A stretch of DNA of 64,000 bases from Pseudoalteromonas denitrificans DSM 6059 (GTDB lineage: Bacteria; Pseudomonadota; Gammaproteobacteria; Enterobacterales; Alteromonadaceae). The position numbers were made by a program, and so were the translations under genes. The stretch lies in contig NZ_FOLO01000012.1 in the NCBI RefSeq assembly GCF_900112265.1, forward strand, positions 44,769 to 108,768. The letters run 5' to 3'. The notes under the pieces are model-generated. The model made no database searches and was not told where the DNA came from. It worked only from the letters and a program-made list of their open reading frames with translations. This document shows positions 8,888 to 16,973 of the stretch, piece by piece. How positions within the stretch are numbered: position 1 is the stretch's first letter; every line of letters begins with the position of its first letter.

Positions 8888-10051
8888 ATGTTAAAAAAAA
8901 TATTGTTGTTACTTATATTTATAAGTTTAATTAGCTGTAAGAACACCGAAAATCTCGCCTCAGTACGCAGTGCACAAACGTTAATTAAGCAAATAAATTC
9001 TGACGATGCAGATCTCATTACCATAGCGCATCAAGCAGTCAAAACGAATAAACTGATTAAACAAGATGTAAATAGCATTAAAGTTTTGCTCGATGAATTG
9101 AGTAAACACATCGAAGATGTATGGGGGGAAGATAAGCCCAAAGTACCTAATAATAAAAAGTTGGTTAAATATACCAACAACTACAAAGCGCGTGCCATTG
9201 TTGATTTTGAAAAAGGGACTATTTTAATCGAAACTTTAGCGGATAGATCTCAGGCTAAAACGCTGGACAATTTACAAGGTGCAATAGTCACTACTTTATT
9301 ATCAACCTCAGACCCTCAAAAAACGGATATATTTTCAAGTGATGCGCCCCAACTATTGGGAAAACCTTATTTATACCAACAGGTGGTTGATCATGACAAT
9401 ATGCCTATTCAATATTCGTGGCGCGCTAATCGATTTTCTAAATATCTAACTGAATTTAAATTACAAAAATATCATAAAAATAAAAAACAAATTTATGCCG
9501 TTAGAATTACAATGGTTGAGAAACATCAACATTTACGCGAAAAACAATATAGTAAACATGTACTCTCGGCAGCTAAACGTTATCAAATATCACCGCAATT
9601 AATATATGGCATCATTGAGACCGAAAGTAGCTTTAATCCGTTTGCTGTAAGTACATCGAATGCCTACGGATTAATGCAAGTAGTACCAAAAACAGCTGGG
9701 GCCGATGTTTTTCAACGTATTAAAAAGAAAAAGGGCATACCAACCAAGCAACAATTATTTGACCCTGCATTTAATATCGATATTGGCTCAGCCTATTTAC
9801 ATATTCTCAATAACAATTATTTGAAAGGTGTAAAAAATGCAACCAGCCGTCATTATTCCATTATTTCTGCGTATAATGGCGGTGCTGGAAATGTTTTAAA
9901 AACGTTTCATAATAATCGTAAAACTGCGATGAAAGTACTTAATACTAAGTCGTCTAAAGATGTTTATTATTTGCTAACAAAGAAACATCCCAAAGCAGAG
10001 TCTCGTCATTATTTAGAGAAGGTCACTAAAGCTGAAAAAACGTATTTATAA
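8888..10051 (+). CDS. mltC: MltC-like membrane-bound lytic murein transglycosylase (lipoprotein)
   Basis: A 387-residue lipoprotein: hydrophobic start then the lipobox LISC, making Cys17 the probable lipidated residue. Residues about 40-200 match the MltC N-terminal region (DUF3393-type). Residues about 225-380 are the SLT domain with the ETESSFNP motif (catalytic Glu about 246), the AYGLMQVVPKTAG block and AYNGG. It cleaves glycan strands of peptidoglycan to 1,6-anhydromuramyl products from the outer membrane side. Similar in length to E. coli MltC. No neighbour with a linked role; the gene assignment to mltC rather than another exolytic Mlt is by domain layout. Confidence 0.82.
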   Translation: MLKKILLLLIFISLISCKNTENLASVRSAQTLIKQINSDDADLITIAHQAVKTNKLIKQDVNSIKVLLDELSKHIEDVWGEDKPKVPNNKKLVKYTNNYKARAIVDFEKGTILIETLADRSQAKTLDNLQGAIVTTLLSTSDPQKTDIFSSDAPQLLGKPYLYQQVVDHDNMPIQYSWRANRFSKYLTEFKLQKYHKNKKQIYAVRITMVEKHQHLREKQYSKHVLSAAKRYQISPQLIYGIIETESSFNPFAVSTSNAYGLMQVVPKTAGADVFQRIKKKKGIPTKQQLFDPAFNIDIGSAYLHILNNNYLKGVKNATSRHYSIISAYNGGAGNVLKTFHNNRKTAMKVLNTKSSKDVYYLLTKKHPKAESRHYLEKVTKAEKTYL

Positions 10052-10200
10052 ATGCGAGCTTGAAATGTATGAATGGCATTTAAGGCATCATTTATTTAAT
10101 GACGCCATGGGTTGATTATTTTCAGTTCTAATAAGGTGAACAATAATATTAAAATGGAAATCTGTATGATACCAACCAATAAACAACAGAGGCATTGCAT

Positions 10201-10743
10201 TTGTCAGGCTTAGAAGCAGTCATACTCCTTGTTACAATTTTCACTGGGGGGTCCATTGTCTGGAGCACGCTTACTTTAGGTATTTCACCTATGCCTAGCT
10301 CAAAGAAAGCGCGTCAAGCTATGCTTAATTTGACTCATAATACTGGAACAGGGCCAATTTTTGAATTAGGGAGTGGTTGGGGAAATCTACTTGTTCCACT
10401 TGCAAAAACTTACCCTAAGCGAAAAATAGTCGGCTATGAATTGTCGATCATGCCATGGCTAATAACTTTAATACTAAAAAAAATGTTTGGTTTAAAAAAC
10501 TTGCAAGTTTATCGAAAAAATTTTTTGCATGCGGATCTTACCAATGCCACAGTGATACTATGCTATTTATTTCCAGGTGGAATGCAAAAGATAGAGGCTA
10601 AATTGAATGCACAAGGCGGAAAATGTGAATATTTGATAAGTAATAACTTTGCATTTATATCACACAAACCCATCAAAACGATTCTACTAAATGACTTATT
10701 CAAATCGCCAGTTTATTTATACGCGTTAAAAAACAAGATTTAG
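10201..10743 (+). CDS. Membrane-anchored class I SAM-dependent methyltransferase
   Basis: About 180 residues. An N-terminal hydrophobic segment (EAVILLVTIFTGGSIVW) anchors the protein, followed by a Rossmann methyltransferase core: motif I is GPIFELGSGWGNLLVPLA (about 47-64), then KRKIVGYELS with the acidic residue and VILCYLFPGGMQKI. The substrate is unknown. No ATG is in frame; the frame opens with TTG at 10195 and TTG at 10201. AGAGG at 10188-10192 is eight nt from the latter, which I prefer. The 3' end of the gene forms half of a strong terminator hairpin. Confidence 0.75.
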   Translation: MSGLEAVILLVTIFTGGSIVWSTLTLGISPMPSSKKARQAMLNLTHNTGTGPIFELGSGWGNLLVPLAKTYPKRKIVGYELSIMPWLITLILKKMFGLKNLQVYRKNFLHADLTNATVILCYLFPGGMQKIEAKLNAQGGKCEYLISNNFAFISHKPIKTILLNDLFKSPVYLYALKNKI

Positions 10744-10780
10744 AATAATACAGGTTTATAGTTTAAATCTTGTTTTTATT
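10729..10780 (+). terminator. Rho-independent terminator of the methyltransferase gene
   Basis: A 14-bp perfect stem (10729-10742 with 10764-10777) whose 5' arm contains the last codons and the stop of the methyltransferase gene. The 3' arm ends in five T residues followed by ATT. Confidence 0.65.
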
Positions 10781-10849
10781 CATGCAGCGTTACTAATGCA
10801 AGTGAATTTAAAAAATGAGGTAAGAATATTAACTCCATTAGATAAACAT

Positions 10850-11911
10850 TTATCTTAAATAGTTAAATAAAGCTCCCTGTTCAAGTGATTTAATTCTAGC
10901 GCTTTCTTCATCAAATACTTTTAATGATATCATTTCGTTGTTTGATTTCAGTAGTTTATACGCCTTTTGGTTAATCTCAACCCCAGCGGTGTCATTTTCA
11001 CCTACGAGTAATTGAACAGTCATATTATTAAACTCCTTAAGTCGCTCCTCTTTCCAGTTATCCCATGAATAGTTGCCAATAGTTGTTATGCCTAAAACAT
11101 AAGACTGAGACATTTGAGAATATGTTATGGCTGGTTGTCCTCCGCTTTGGTAGCCTAAAAAATGAAATTTATTGTTCTTGATTGAGTATTTATTTCTGAC
11201 GTGTTTCATTAAGTCATTGAGTGCGTGGTGCGCAGGGTGGTTAATCAATCCCTTTTTGGGAGCAGTCACCACGGTAATTATCCAATCTTTGTTTGATTTA
11301 TAATTAAGTAGTGAATTAATCATCCAATCAGCTGAGGCTTTACCAAAATTTCCTGAAGGGAATGCAATCATACCTTTATATGTTTTTGATGCGTCGAAGT
11401 TTTCAGGTAATAAAATTTTATGAGGGATATCAATACCATTATGCGCAGTGAATGATTGATATTGCTGCTCTGGTGAAAATTCAAAATAACCCGCTTCTCG
11501 TAAATAAGTCAGTGCTTTTTCATTTTTTAGTCGGTCGAAATTAAGGTATCCCAGGCTAAACGCTTGGTTAACTGTTTTTAATGCTAAATTATTTTGCCCT
11601 TTTAACGCATAACCTACGCCTAAGTTAAAGGTGGCATATGAACGATATCCATGAAAGCTTGCAGATCTTTTACTGGCAATTATGGCTTCGTCAGCTTGTC
11701 CAGTTTTCAATAAAGCCAAACTATACTGATACCAAACATCAGCATCATTAGGATAACTTTTAATTAGCTTTTTTAATTTTATTACTGCAGCTTGATAGTT
11801 TTTGCTATTCATTAAGCGATAAATTGAATCTAGGTTCGCTTTTTGTGCTGCGTATATCGATATAGAAAAAACCAATGTAGTTGAAAATAGTAAGCTCTGT
11901 AACATTCTCAT
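10850..11911 (-). CDS. Secreted TPR protein with alpha/beta-hydrolase-like domain
   Basis: A 353-residue exported protein with an N-terminal signal peptide (LLFSTTLVFSISIYAAQ). Residues about 24-125 are tetratricopeptide repeats (DADVWYQYSLALLKTGQADEA and a following repeat). Residues about 160-345 resemble an alpha/beta hydrolase: PHKILLPENFDASKTYKGMIAF, then FHFLGYQSGGQPAITYS where the Ser in GYQSGG is at the nucleophile elbow, and LLVGENDTAGVE carrying an acidic residue. Substrate unknown. Start supported by GAGGGG eight nt upstream. TPR plus hydrolase suggests partner-dependent processing of a periplasmic ester or peptide. Confidence 0.6.
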   Translation of the reverse strand: MRMLQSLLFSTTLVFSISIYAAQKANLDSIYRLMNSKNYQAAVIKLKKLIKSYPNDADVWYQYSLALLKTGQADEAIIASKRSASFHGYRSYATFNLGVGYALKGQNNLALKTVNQAFSLGYLNFDRLKNEKALTYLREAGYFEFSPEQQYQSFTAHNGIDIPHKILLPENFDASKTYKGMIAFPSGNFGKASADWMINSLLNYKSNKDWIITVVTAPKKGLINHPAHHALNDLMKHVRNKYSIKNNKFHFLGYQSGGQPAITYSQMSQSYVLGITTIGNYSWDNWKEERLKEFNNMTVQLLVGENDTAGVEINQKAYKLLKSNNEMISLKVFDEESARIKSLEQGALFNYLR

Positions 11912-12161
11912 TTTATAAACCCCTCAGTAAGATAAATTAGCAGTGAATACAACTAAGTAAACACAATAAAGCGTTAAACATAGCAAGAGATTAATTGACT
12001 CACCTTGATTGAGAAAACAATATGGTAACAGTGGCAAAAATAGTGATAAGCAGTAGAATATTTTTGGTAATGAACACTAAAAATGGTATTTGTCCCATTA
12101 AACAATTCAAATGGGCTAACATTGATTATTATACAAATATTAAAAATAAATAAGATATTTA

Positions 12162-13286
12162 ATGGTGAAACAAACAGCGCAATCAAATAGAAGCATGCCA
12201 TTTTCCTATGCAATGTTATTTTCTGGCGGTATGATTATTTCGATAGTATTTACAATGCAAGCTGTAATTCCTTATCTGTATGCTGGTGTGCTTGAAAAAT
12301 TTAGTTGGTTATTTGAAGGTTTGCCAATCATTACTCGATACTTTTTATGGGTCGCACTTATCCCTTTAATTTATCATTTTAGTAATTATTTTACATGGCA
12401 TAATAATCAATCACTTATACGTAATTTATTGCACGTTTTTACTGGTTTAATACTCGGAGCTGTGCATAGCTTTGTTTCTTACTGGTTGTTTATTGGTATC
12501 TATCTATTGTTCGATGACATGGATGTCGGTAGTGCAATGTCACATATTTTGGCAAGCATTTATGCGGGAGCTGTTGGGAGTTTTGTTGAGTTATGGGTAA
12601 TACTCGGCCTCTTTAATGCCATTAACTATTATCAGAAGTTTCAACAACAGGGCATTGTTATGGCCAATCAGGAAAAAGAATTAGCCAATGCCAAACTTAC
12701 TGCTTTTAGAATGCAATTACATCCCCATTTTTTATTTAATGCTCTTAACTCAGTGATGTCATTAATTGATGTGAATAAACTTAAAGCTAAGGATATGTTA
12801 GTTGAATTATCTACTTTAATGCGACGTTTGCTGGAGCAAGATAATCGACATACGGTTACGGTAAAAGATGAATTATCTTTCATACAAAGCTATTTAGAAC
12901 TGGAAAGGTTAAGGTTTGAAGACCGCTTAGTGATCACCTATCACATTGAACCAGAACAATACTCAGCATTGGTACCTAACTTGATATTACAACCTATTAT
13001 AGAAAATGCGATTAAACATGGCTTTTCTCAATCAACAGAAAGTTGTGAGATCACGCTGGAAATAAAAAGCCAGCAGTATGAGCTTGTAATACTTATTGAA
13101 GACAACGGCATAGAAAGTCCATTTATCCCTAGGCTACCTAATTCAGGAGGTGTTGGCTTAAAGAATGTTTATCAAAGGCTGGAGCAAATGTTTGGAGATG
13201 AGTTTAGTTGCTCAACTTATGCGGTGAAACCAAAGGGTTTTGGTGTACAGTTAATTTTCCCATTAATTCGCTCTCATTTCTCATGA
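12162..13286 (+). CDS. LytS/YpdA-type sensor histidine kinase
   Basis: A 374-residue membrane sensor kinase. The first about 160 residues contain four or five membrane segments. The HisKA_7TM-like His_kinase block (PF06580 type) begins with LHPHFLFNALNSVMSLID (about 186-203), where the first His of HPHFLFN is the phospho-acceptor. The ATPase domain has the N box LQPIIENAIKHGF (about 275-287) and a G box near NSGGVGLKNVYQRL. It phosphorylates the LytTR regulator encoded next; the two genes overlap by ATGA. The signal is unknown, and the membrane part is not a recognised ligand domain. Confidence 0.9.
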   Translation: MVKQTAQSNRSMPFSYAMLFSGGMIISIVFTMQAVIPYLYAGVLEKFSWLFEGLPIITRYFLWVALIPLIYHFSNYFTWHNNQSLIRNLLHVFTGLILGAVHSFVSYWLFIGIYLLFDDMDVGSAMSHILASIYAGAVGSFVELWVILGLFNAINYYQKFQQQGIVMANQEKELANAKLTAFRMQLHPHFLFNALNSVMSLIDVNKLKAKDMLVELSTLMRRLLEQDNRHTVTVKDELSFIQSYLELERLRFEDRLVITYHIEPEQYSALVPNLILQPIIENAIKHGFSQSTESCEITLEIKSQQYELVILIEDNGIESPFIPRLPNSGGVGLKNVYQRLEQMFGDEFSCSTYAVKPKGFGVQLIFPLIRSHFS

Positions 13287-14065
13287 AAATTACCACTGTC
13301 ATTGTTGATGATGAACCGCTGGCAAGACAAAGGATCTGTGGTTTATTAAATGAAATAACAGAGATTGAAATAGTTGAACAGTGTCGAAATGGTAAAGAAG
13401 CTATTGAAGTGATTCATTCACTAAAACCTGATTTAGTCTTTCTTGATATTCAAATGCCTGGTATCGATGGCTTTGGTGTATTAGATCAACTTGAAAAGTT
13501 GCCTGTAGTCATTTTTGTGACTGCCTATGATCAGTATGCGATGCAAGCATTTGACTATCATGCAATTGATTATTTGTTAAAACCATATAAAGACGCTCGT
13601 TTTTACGAAGCACTCAGTTATGCAATTAAACAAATTCAGCTGCAAAATTTATCTGGGATACATCAGAAACTCGAATCACTGCGTTCAGTGAAAAGAGATG
13701 AACCAATCGTATTTCAAGGACTAAACTTTGAAATTAAGCATCAGGGGATCACAAGTATTATAAGTTCCAATCAAATAGACTGGATTAATGCGGGTGGGAA
13801 TTATGTTGAGTTGCATTGTAAAAATAAAATGCACTTATATAGAAGTACTATTTCAACACTGGAGTTTGACTTACAAAAAAATGGGTTTATCAGAATTCAT
13901 CGCTCGATCTTAATTAGAAAGTCTGCGATTAAACGTGTCAGTTATCTAAATAGCAATAATCAGTATAGATTTACTCTACAAGATGGAGAAAAACTATTGT
14001 CTGCCCGTTCATACAAAGAGCGGGTGGTTGAGTTTTTGGAGCTAAACAGTCAGCTGTTATCATAA
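13283..14065 (+). CDS. LytTR-family response regulator
   Basis: A 260-residue regulator. The receiver domain (about 1-120) has the acidic pair at VDDEPLA, the phospho-acceptor Asp in LVFLDIQMPGIDG (about 55) and the conserved Lys in YLLKPYKD. The C-terminal LytTR domain (about 150-255) has the pattern INAGGNYVELHC, IRIHRSILI and the final VEFLE. The start is the ATG at 13283, overlapping the kinase stop codon as ATGA; a longer upstream frame exists but lies inside the kinase gene. It likely activates genes with pairs of 9-bp LytTR sites; none was located here. Confidence 0.92.
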   Translation: MKITTVIVDDEPLARQRICGLLNEITEIEIVEQCRNGKEAIEVIHSLKPDLVFLDIQMPGIDGFGVLDQLEKLPVVIFVTAYDQYAMQAFDYHAIDYLLKPYKDARFYEALSYAIKQIQLQNLSGIHQKLESLRSVKRDEPIVFQGLNFEIKHQGITSIISSNQIDWINAGGNYVELHCKNKMHLYRSTISTLEFDLQKNGFIRIHRSILIRKSAIKRVSYLNSNNQYRFTLQDGEKLLSARSYKERVVEFLELNSQLLS

Positions 14066-14273
14066 ATAAATGTATTTATAGATATAAATTTAAGCTTATT
14101 ACCATATGCTAATACGGATATTTTAAATAACAATTATATGGTTTTTAAAAGATAAAAATCATCGACGTTTTTTATTGTTAAAACAAATAAATGCCGTTAC
14201 AGTGTCCCGATAGTAAAATACACATTAAGGTGAGCATTTTATAGGCTCATTATGTTTCTTCTGGATACTGATT

Positions 14274-14558
14274 ATGAATTTAGATAAATCAACAAAACGT
14301 ATAGCAAAGAGAGTCAAAAGCGGGTTTCAGGGTTATCCTCAAATTACACTTGCTTATTTTGGTGTATCTGCCGAGTGTGCAACTGAAGTGGCTGTTGGTT
14401 TTACTTCAGAACAAGGCGCTGAGGTATTAGAAGAAAGATTTTATAGTAAAGGTGATGCTAAAAAAGATGAAGCGATTCAAACTACATTATTAAAAGTCAT
14501 CGAGCGAGCAAATGCAAAAACAGTTATAGAAGTTGCGGGTGTTTCAATTATTAAATAA
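14274..14558 (+). CDS. Hypothetical protein, 94 residues
   Basis: An intact small frame (94 residues) with a complete start and stop, followed by a terminator hairpin. The sequence is alternating hydrophobic and charged, containing FGVSAECATEVAVGFTSEQGAEVLEERF, without signal peptide or membrane segment. It might be a small ferredoxin-like fold. I do not recognise a family. It is transcribed alone, downstream of the LytTR regulator and convergent to the choline locus. Confidence 0.6.
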   Translation: MNLDKSTKRIAKRVKSGFQGYPQITLAYFGVSAECATEVAVGFTSEQGAEVLEERFYSKGDAKKDEAIQTTLLKVIERANAKTVIEVAGVSIIK

Positions 14559-14619
14559 TCAGTATGATTAAAAGATAGCACGCGTGTTAAAACCTGTTTT
14601 TAACAAAAACTAAGTATAA

Positions 14620-14653
14620 ACACCCATTCATATCAATAAGATAAAATGGGTGT
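14620..14653. terminator. Intrinsic terminator between convergent genes
   Basis: ACACCCATT (14620-14628) pairs with AATGGGTGT (14645-14653), 16-nt loop, with A- and T-rich flanks. It closes the small hypothetical gene and the aminotransferase gene. Confidence 0.55.
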
Positions 14654-14717
14654 ATTTAAAATAGCTTACTACTTGTAAATGCAAACAGTATCAGCTCTTT
14701 AATCAGTTAAACCTATC

Positions 14718-16049
14718 TTAAAGGTCACTGGCATTAATCGCTGCTTCCATTGATTTTTCAGCAACTTGCTCTAACCATTTAAGGTCCATTGTTTGATGTG
14801 CTTCGCAAATAAACCAAGGTTCACGTGAATCAGGTTCTAACATTACTCCATTATCAATTAGATTAAGTGCGAATTGTGTATAAAGATCGCTGTTAGTTTG
14901 TTTCCAGTCACGGTAGTTTTGTGGAACAGAAGGACCAAAATGTACACCAAACATAGCGTCAGGGCCTGCAAAACAATGTTCAATACCAAACTTTGTAAAT
15001 ACACGAGAAAGTAGGGCTTGAATTGCTTGGCCTGTTAGGTTAATTGTTTCAAGTGCATCCGTTTCTTTAAGTACTGTCAATGTGGCTTTTGCAGCACTTA
15101 GTGCAACCATATTTGCAGTGTAAGTGCCGCCATGTGTTACGCCATTTTTATCAAATGAAATGGTATCCATTACATCAGCGCGACCACCAAAACAAGCGAC
15201 AGGGTAGCCGTTACCAATTGCTTTCGCATAAGTGGTTAAATCAGCATGAATACCATATAAGGATTGTGCGCCGCCTTTGGCAACACGAAAACCTGTTTTT
15301 ACTTCGTCCATAATAAGCAATGAGCCGTTTGCATCACATATATCACGTAATTTTTGCATATACTCTTGAGTTGAAGCAATTGAACCACAGTTGCCCATGA
15401 TAGGTTCAATTAAAATAGCTGCGATATCATTGCCATGCTTAGCAAAAACAGCATCAATAGCATCAGAGTCATTAAGTGGCACACTTACTTGGTGCTCGCG
15501 GGTGCTTTGCGGGATACCACCACCAAAAGGAATGATATTAGGTACTTCTTGTGCATTTACATCCCAGTTATCAACATCTGACTTCCACATAACTTCATCA
15601 TGCAGACCATGGAAACCACCTTCTACAACAACAATTTTATTTCGTTTAGTAAAGCCACGCGCTGTGCGCACTGCGCCAATAACCGCTTCAGTTCCTGAAT
15701 TGGAGAATCTCATTTTATCGATATTAGGACAGAGTGATTTTACTAATTCAACAACATCAGAATCAAGGCCAGTAGAAAAACCTGAAATTGTACCTACACT
15801 AGTAATTGCATTAATCACTTCATTGTCAACACGTTCATCACGATAGCCAAGTATAATAGGGCCATAGGCTAATCGAAAGTCTACAAATGTTTGACTATCA
15901 CAATCGGTGATAGTACAGCCTTTCATGCTGCTTAAAAATACGGTATTTTCTTCACCCCAGTAACGGTAGCTATCAGCAACGCCAAGTGGCATATTGTCAA
16001 TGGCTCTTTTGAACATGGTGGTACTATTTGGTTTGTGTATCTTAGTCAT
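14718..16049 (-). CDS. Class III PLP-dependent aminotransferase (glutamate-1-semialdehyde aminomutase-like)
   Basis: A 443-residue class III aminotransferase. SNSGTEAVIGAVRTARG (116-132) is the cofactor phosphate-binding segment, MDEVKTGFR (247-255) holds the Asp that contacts the pyridine nitrogen, and YAKAIGNGYP (274-283) holds the probable Schiff-base Lys276. The arrangement resembles HemL and related aminomutases more than ornithine or GABA transaminases. It is the last gene of the choline locus, 204 nt after the porin and behind two tandem hairpins. A role with choline or betaine is not obvious from chemistry; an aminotransfer on an amino-aldehyde or a linked amino acid is inferred. Confidence 0.85.
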   Translation of the reverse strand: MTKIHKPNSTTMFKRAIDNMPLGVADSYRYWGEENTVFLSSMKGCTITDCDSQTFVDFRLAYGPIILGYRDERVDNEVINAITSVGTISGFSTGLDSDVVELVKSLCPNIDKMRFSNSGTEAVIGAVRTARGFTKRNKIVVVEGGFHGLHDEVMWKSDVDNWDVNAQEVPNIIPFGGGIPQSTREHQVSVPLNDSDAIDAVFAKHGNDIAAILIEPIMGNCGSIASTQEYMQKLRDICDANGSLLIMDEVKTGFRVAKGGAQSLYGIHADLTTYAKAIGNGYPVACFGGRADVMDTISFDKNGVTHGGTYTANMVALSAAKATLTVLKETDALETINLTGQAIQALLSRVFTKFGIEHCFAGPDAMFGVHFGPSVPQNYRDWKQTNSDLYTQFALNLIDNGVMLEPDSREPWFICEAHQTMDLKWLEQVAEKSMEAAINASDL

Positions 16050-16139
16050 GGAGGAGCTCTTAATTTTCTTAAATGTTATTTCAATATTAGTTGTAAATTT
16101 AATGAATGCGATATTGTAGAAATATGCGCATAATTTAAA

Positions 16140-16168
16140 AATGGCAAATTAAAAAATAATTTGCCATT
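16140..16168 (-). terminator. Hairpin upstream of the aminotransferase gene
   Basis: AATGGCAAATT (16140-16150) pairs perfectly with 16158-16168, 7-nt loop. Read on the minus strand, the stem is followed by a short T-run (ATTTTT). It is the second of two tandem hairpins between the porin and aminotransferase genes and could act as an attenuator for the latter. Confidence 0.45.
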
Positions 16169-16186
16169 AATATCACAAGGAGATTA

Positions 16187-16220
16187 AAAATAAAAACCGA
16201 TTAGAGCCGGTTTTTATTTT
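16187..16220 (-). terminator. Strong terminator after the TorF-family porin
   Basis: A 13-bp stem (16187-16199 with 16208-16220) around an 8-nt loop. The core is AAAAACCG/CGGTTTTT with T-tracts on both strands. Sits 33 nt after the porin stop codon. Confidence 0.7.
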
Positions 16221-16252
16221 CTGAATTACCTTGAGGCAGTAAATGATAGTTA

Positions 16253-16972
16253 TTATAAGCTAAAGGTACGAGATACTGATAAAACGATACGAGAGTCAGC
16301 AGTGTTTATGTCCATGCTCGTATTTTCAGCAGCTAGGTCAAAATCAAAACCTTTCCAACTTGTCATGTATGCAATACGATAATGATTGTAAGCATCACCA
16401 CCATCCCATGCCCATTTTTTCTCATCAGATGAAGTTGAACGATCAAAGCTTACCTTAACGCTATGACCAGGTGTAACTTCTACTGTATGAGCAATCATTG
16501 CAATATAGTGATTTACGTCTAAACCGAAATAATCCCAGGTATACCAAAAGTTAAACTCGGTATCGCCCATTGAAGAGTTATAAGCAAATTTAGCGTAAGC
16601 TTCAGGATAGTTGTAGTCATCTGATGCTGAATCACCATGATAGGTGTAATATGCAATACCTGTATCTAGGCCTACTTTTTCATTCAGTTGAAAATATTGA
16701 CCGATATAAGTATCCCACTCAATATTAGTATCGTCACTGGCACCAAAATCAACATTAGATGCCCAAGTTCCAACATAAAACCCACTATCATCAGCATAAT
16801 CTAGGCTTGCCTGTAGTGCAGGATCATTGGTTGTTTGGCTTACACCGTTAAATGTATAATCAGACGCTAAATTAACGGTTGCAGATACAGCCGCTTGTGA
16901 AGCTGCAGATGCTGTAAGTAAAGCAGTCGCTGCAATAGCAATGATATTTTTATTCATTATTTTAATACTCAT
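16253..16972 (-). CDS. TorF family putative outer-membrane porin
   Basis: A 234-239-residue exported beta-barrel. The signal peptide is IIAIAATALLTASAAS followed by QAAVSATVNLASDYTFNGVSQT, the characteristic opening of the TorF/TIGR02001 family (ASDY.F.G.S). The rest is alternating strands with aromatic residues and a C-terminal Phe-X-Leu strand end (SVSRTFSL). Start: ATG 16972 follows the BCCT stop codon by one base (translational coupling). ATG 16957 (MNKNII) has GAG about 10 nt upstream; either gives a signal peptide. Located in the choline locus, it probably passes choline or betaine through the outer membrane. Confidence 0.78.
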   Translation of the reverse strand: MSIKIMNKNIIAIAATALLTASAASQAAVSATVNLASDYTFNGVSQTTNDPALQASLDYADDSGFYVGTWASNVDFGASDDTNIEWDTYIGQYFQLNEKVGLDTGIAYYTYHGDSASDDYNYPEAYAKFAYNSSMGDTEFNFWYTWDYFGLDVNHYIAMIAHTVEVTPGHSVKVSFDRSTSSDEKKWAWDGGDAYNHYRIAYMTSWKGFDFDLAAENTSMDINTADSRIVLSVSRTFSL

Positions 16973-16973
16973 A

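Noticed and set aside
15391..15846. 151-residue open frame on the plus strand
   Set aside because: Antisense to the aminotransferase gene; composition matches a reverse-strand shadow and has no RBS.
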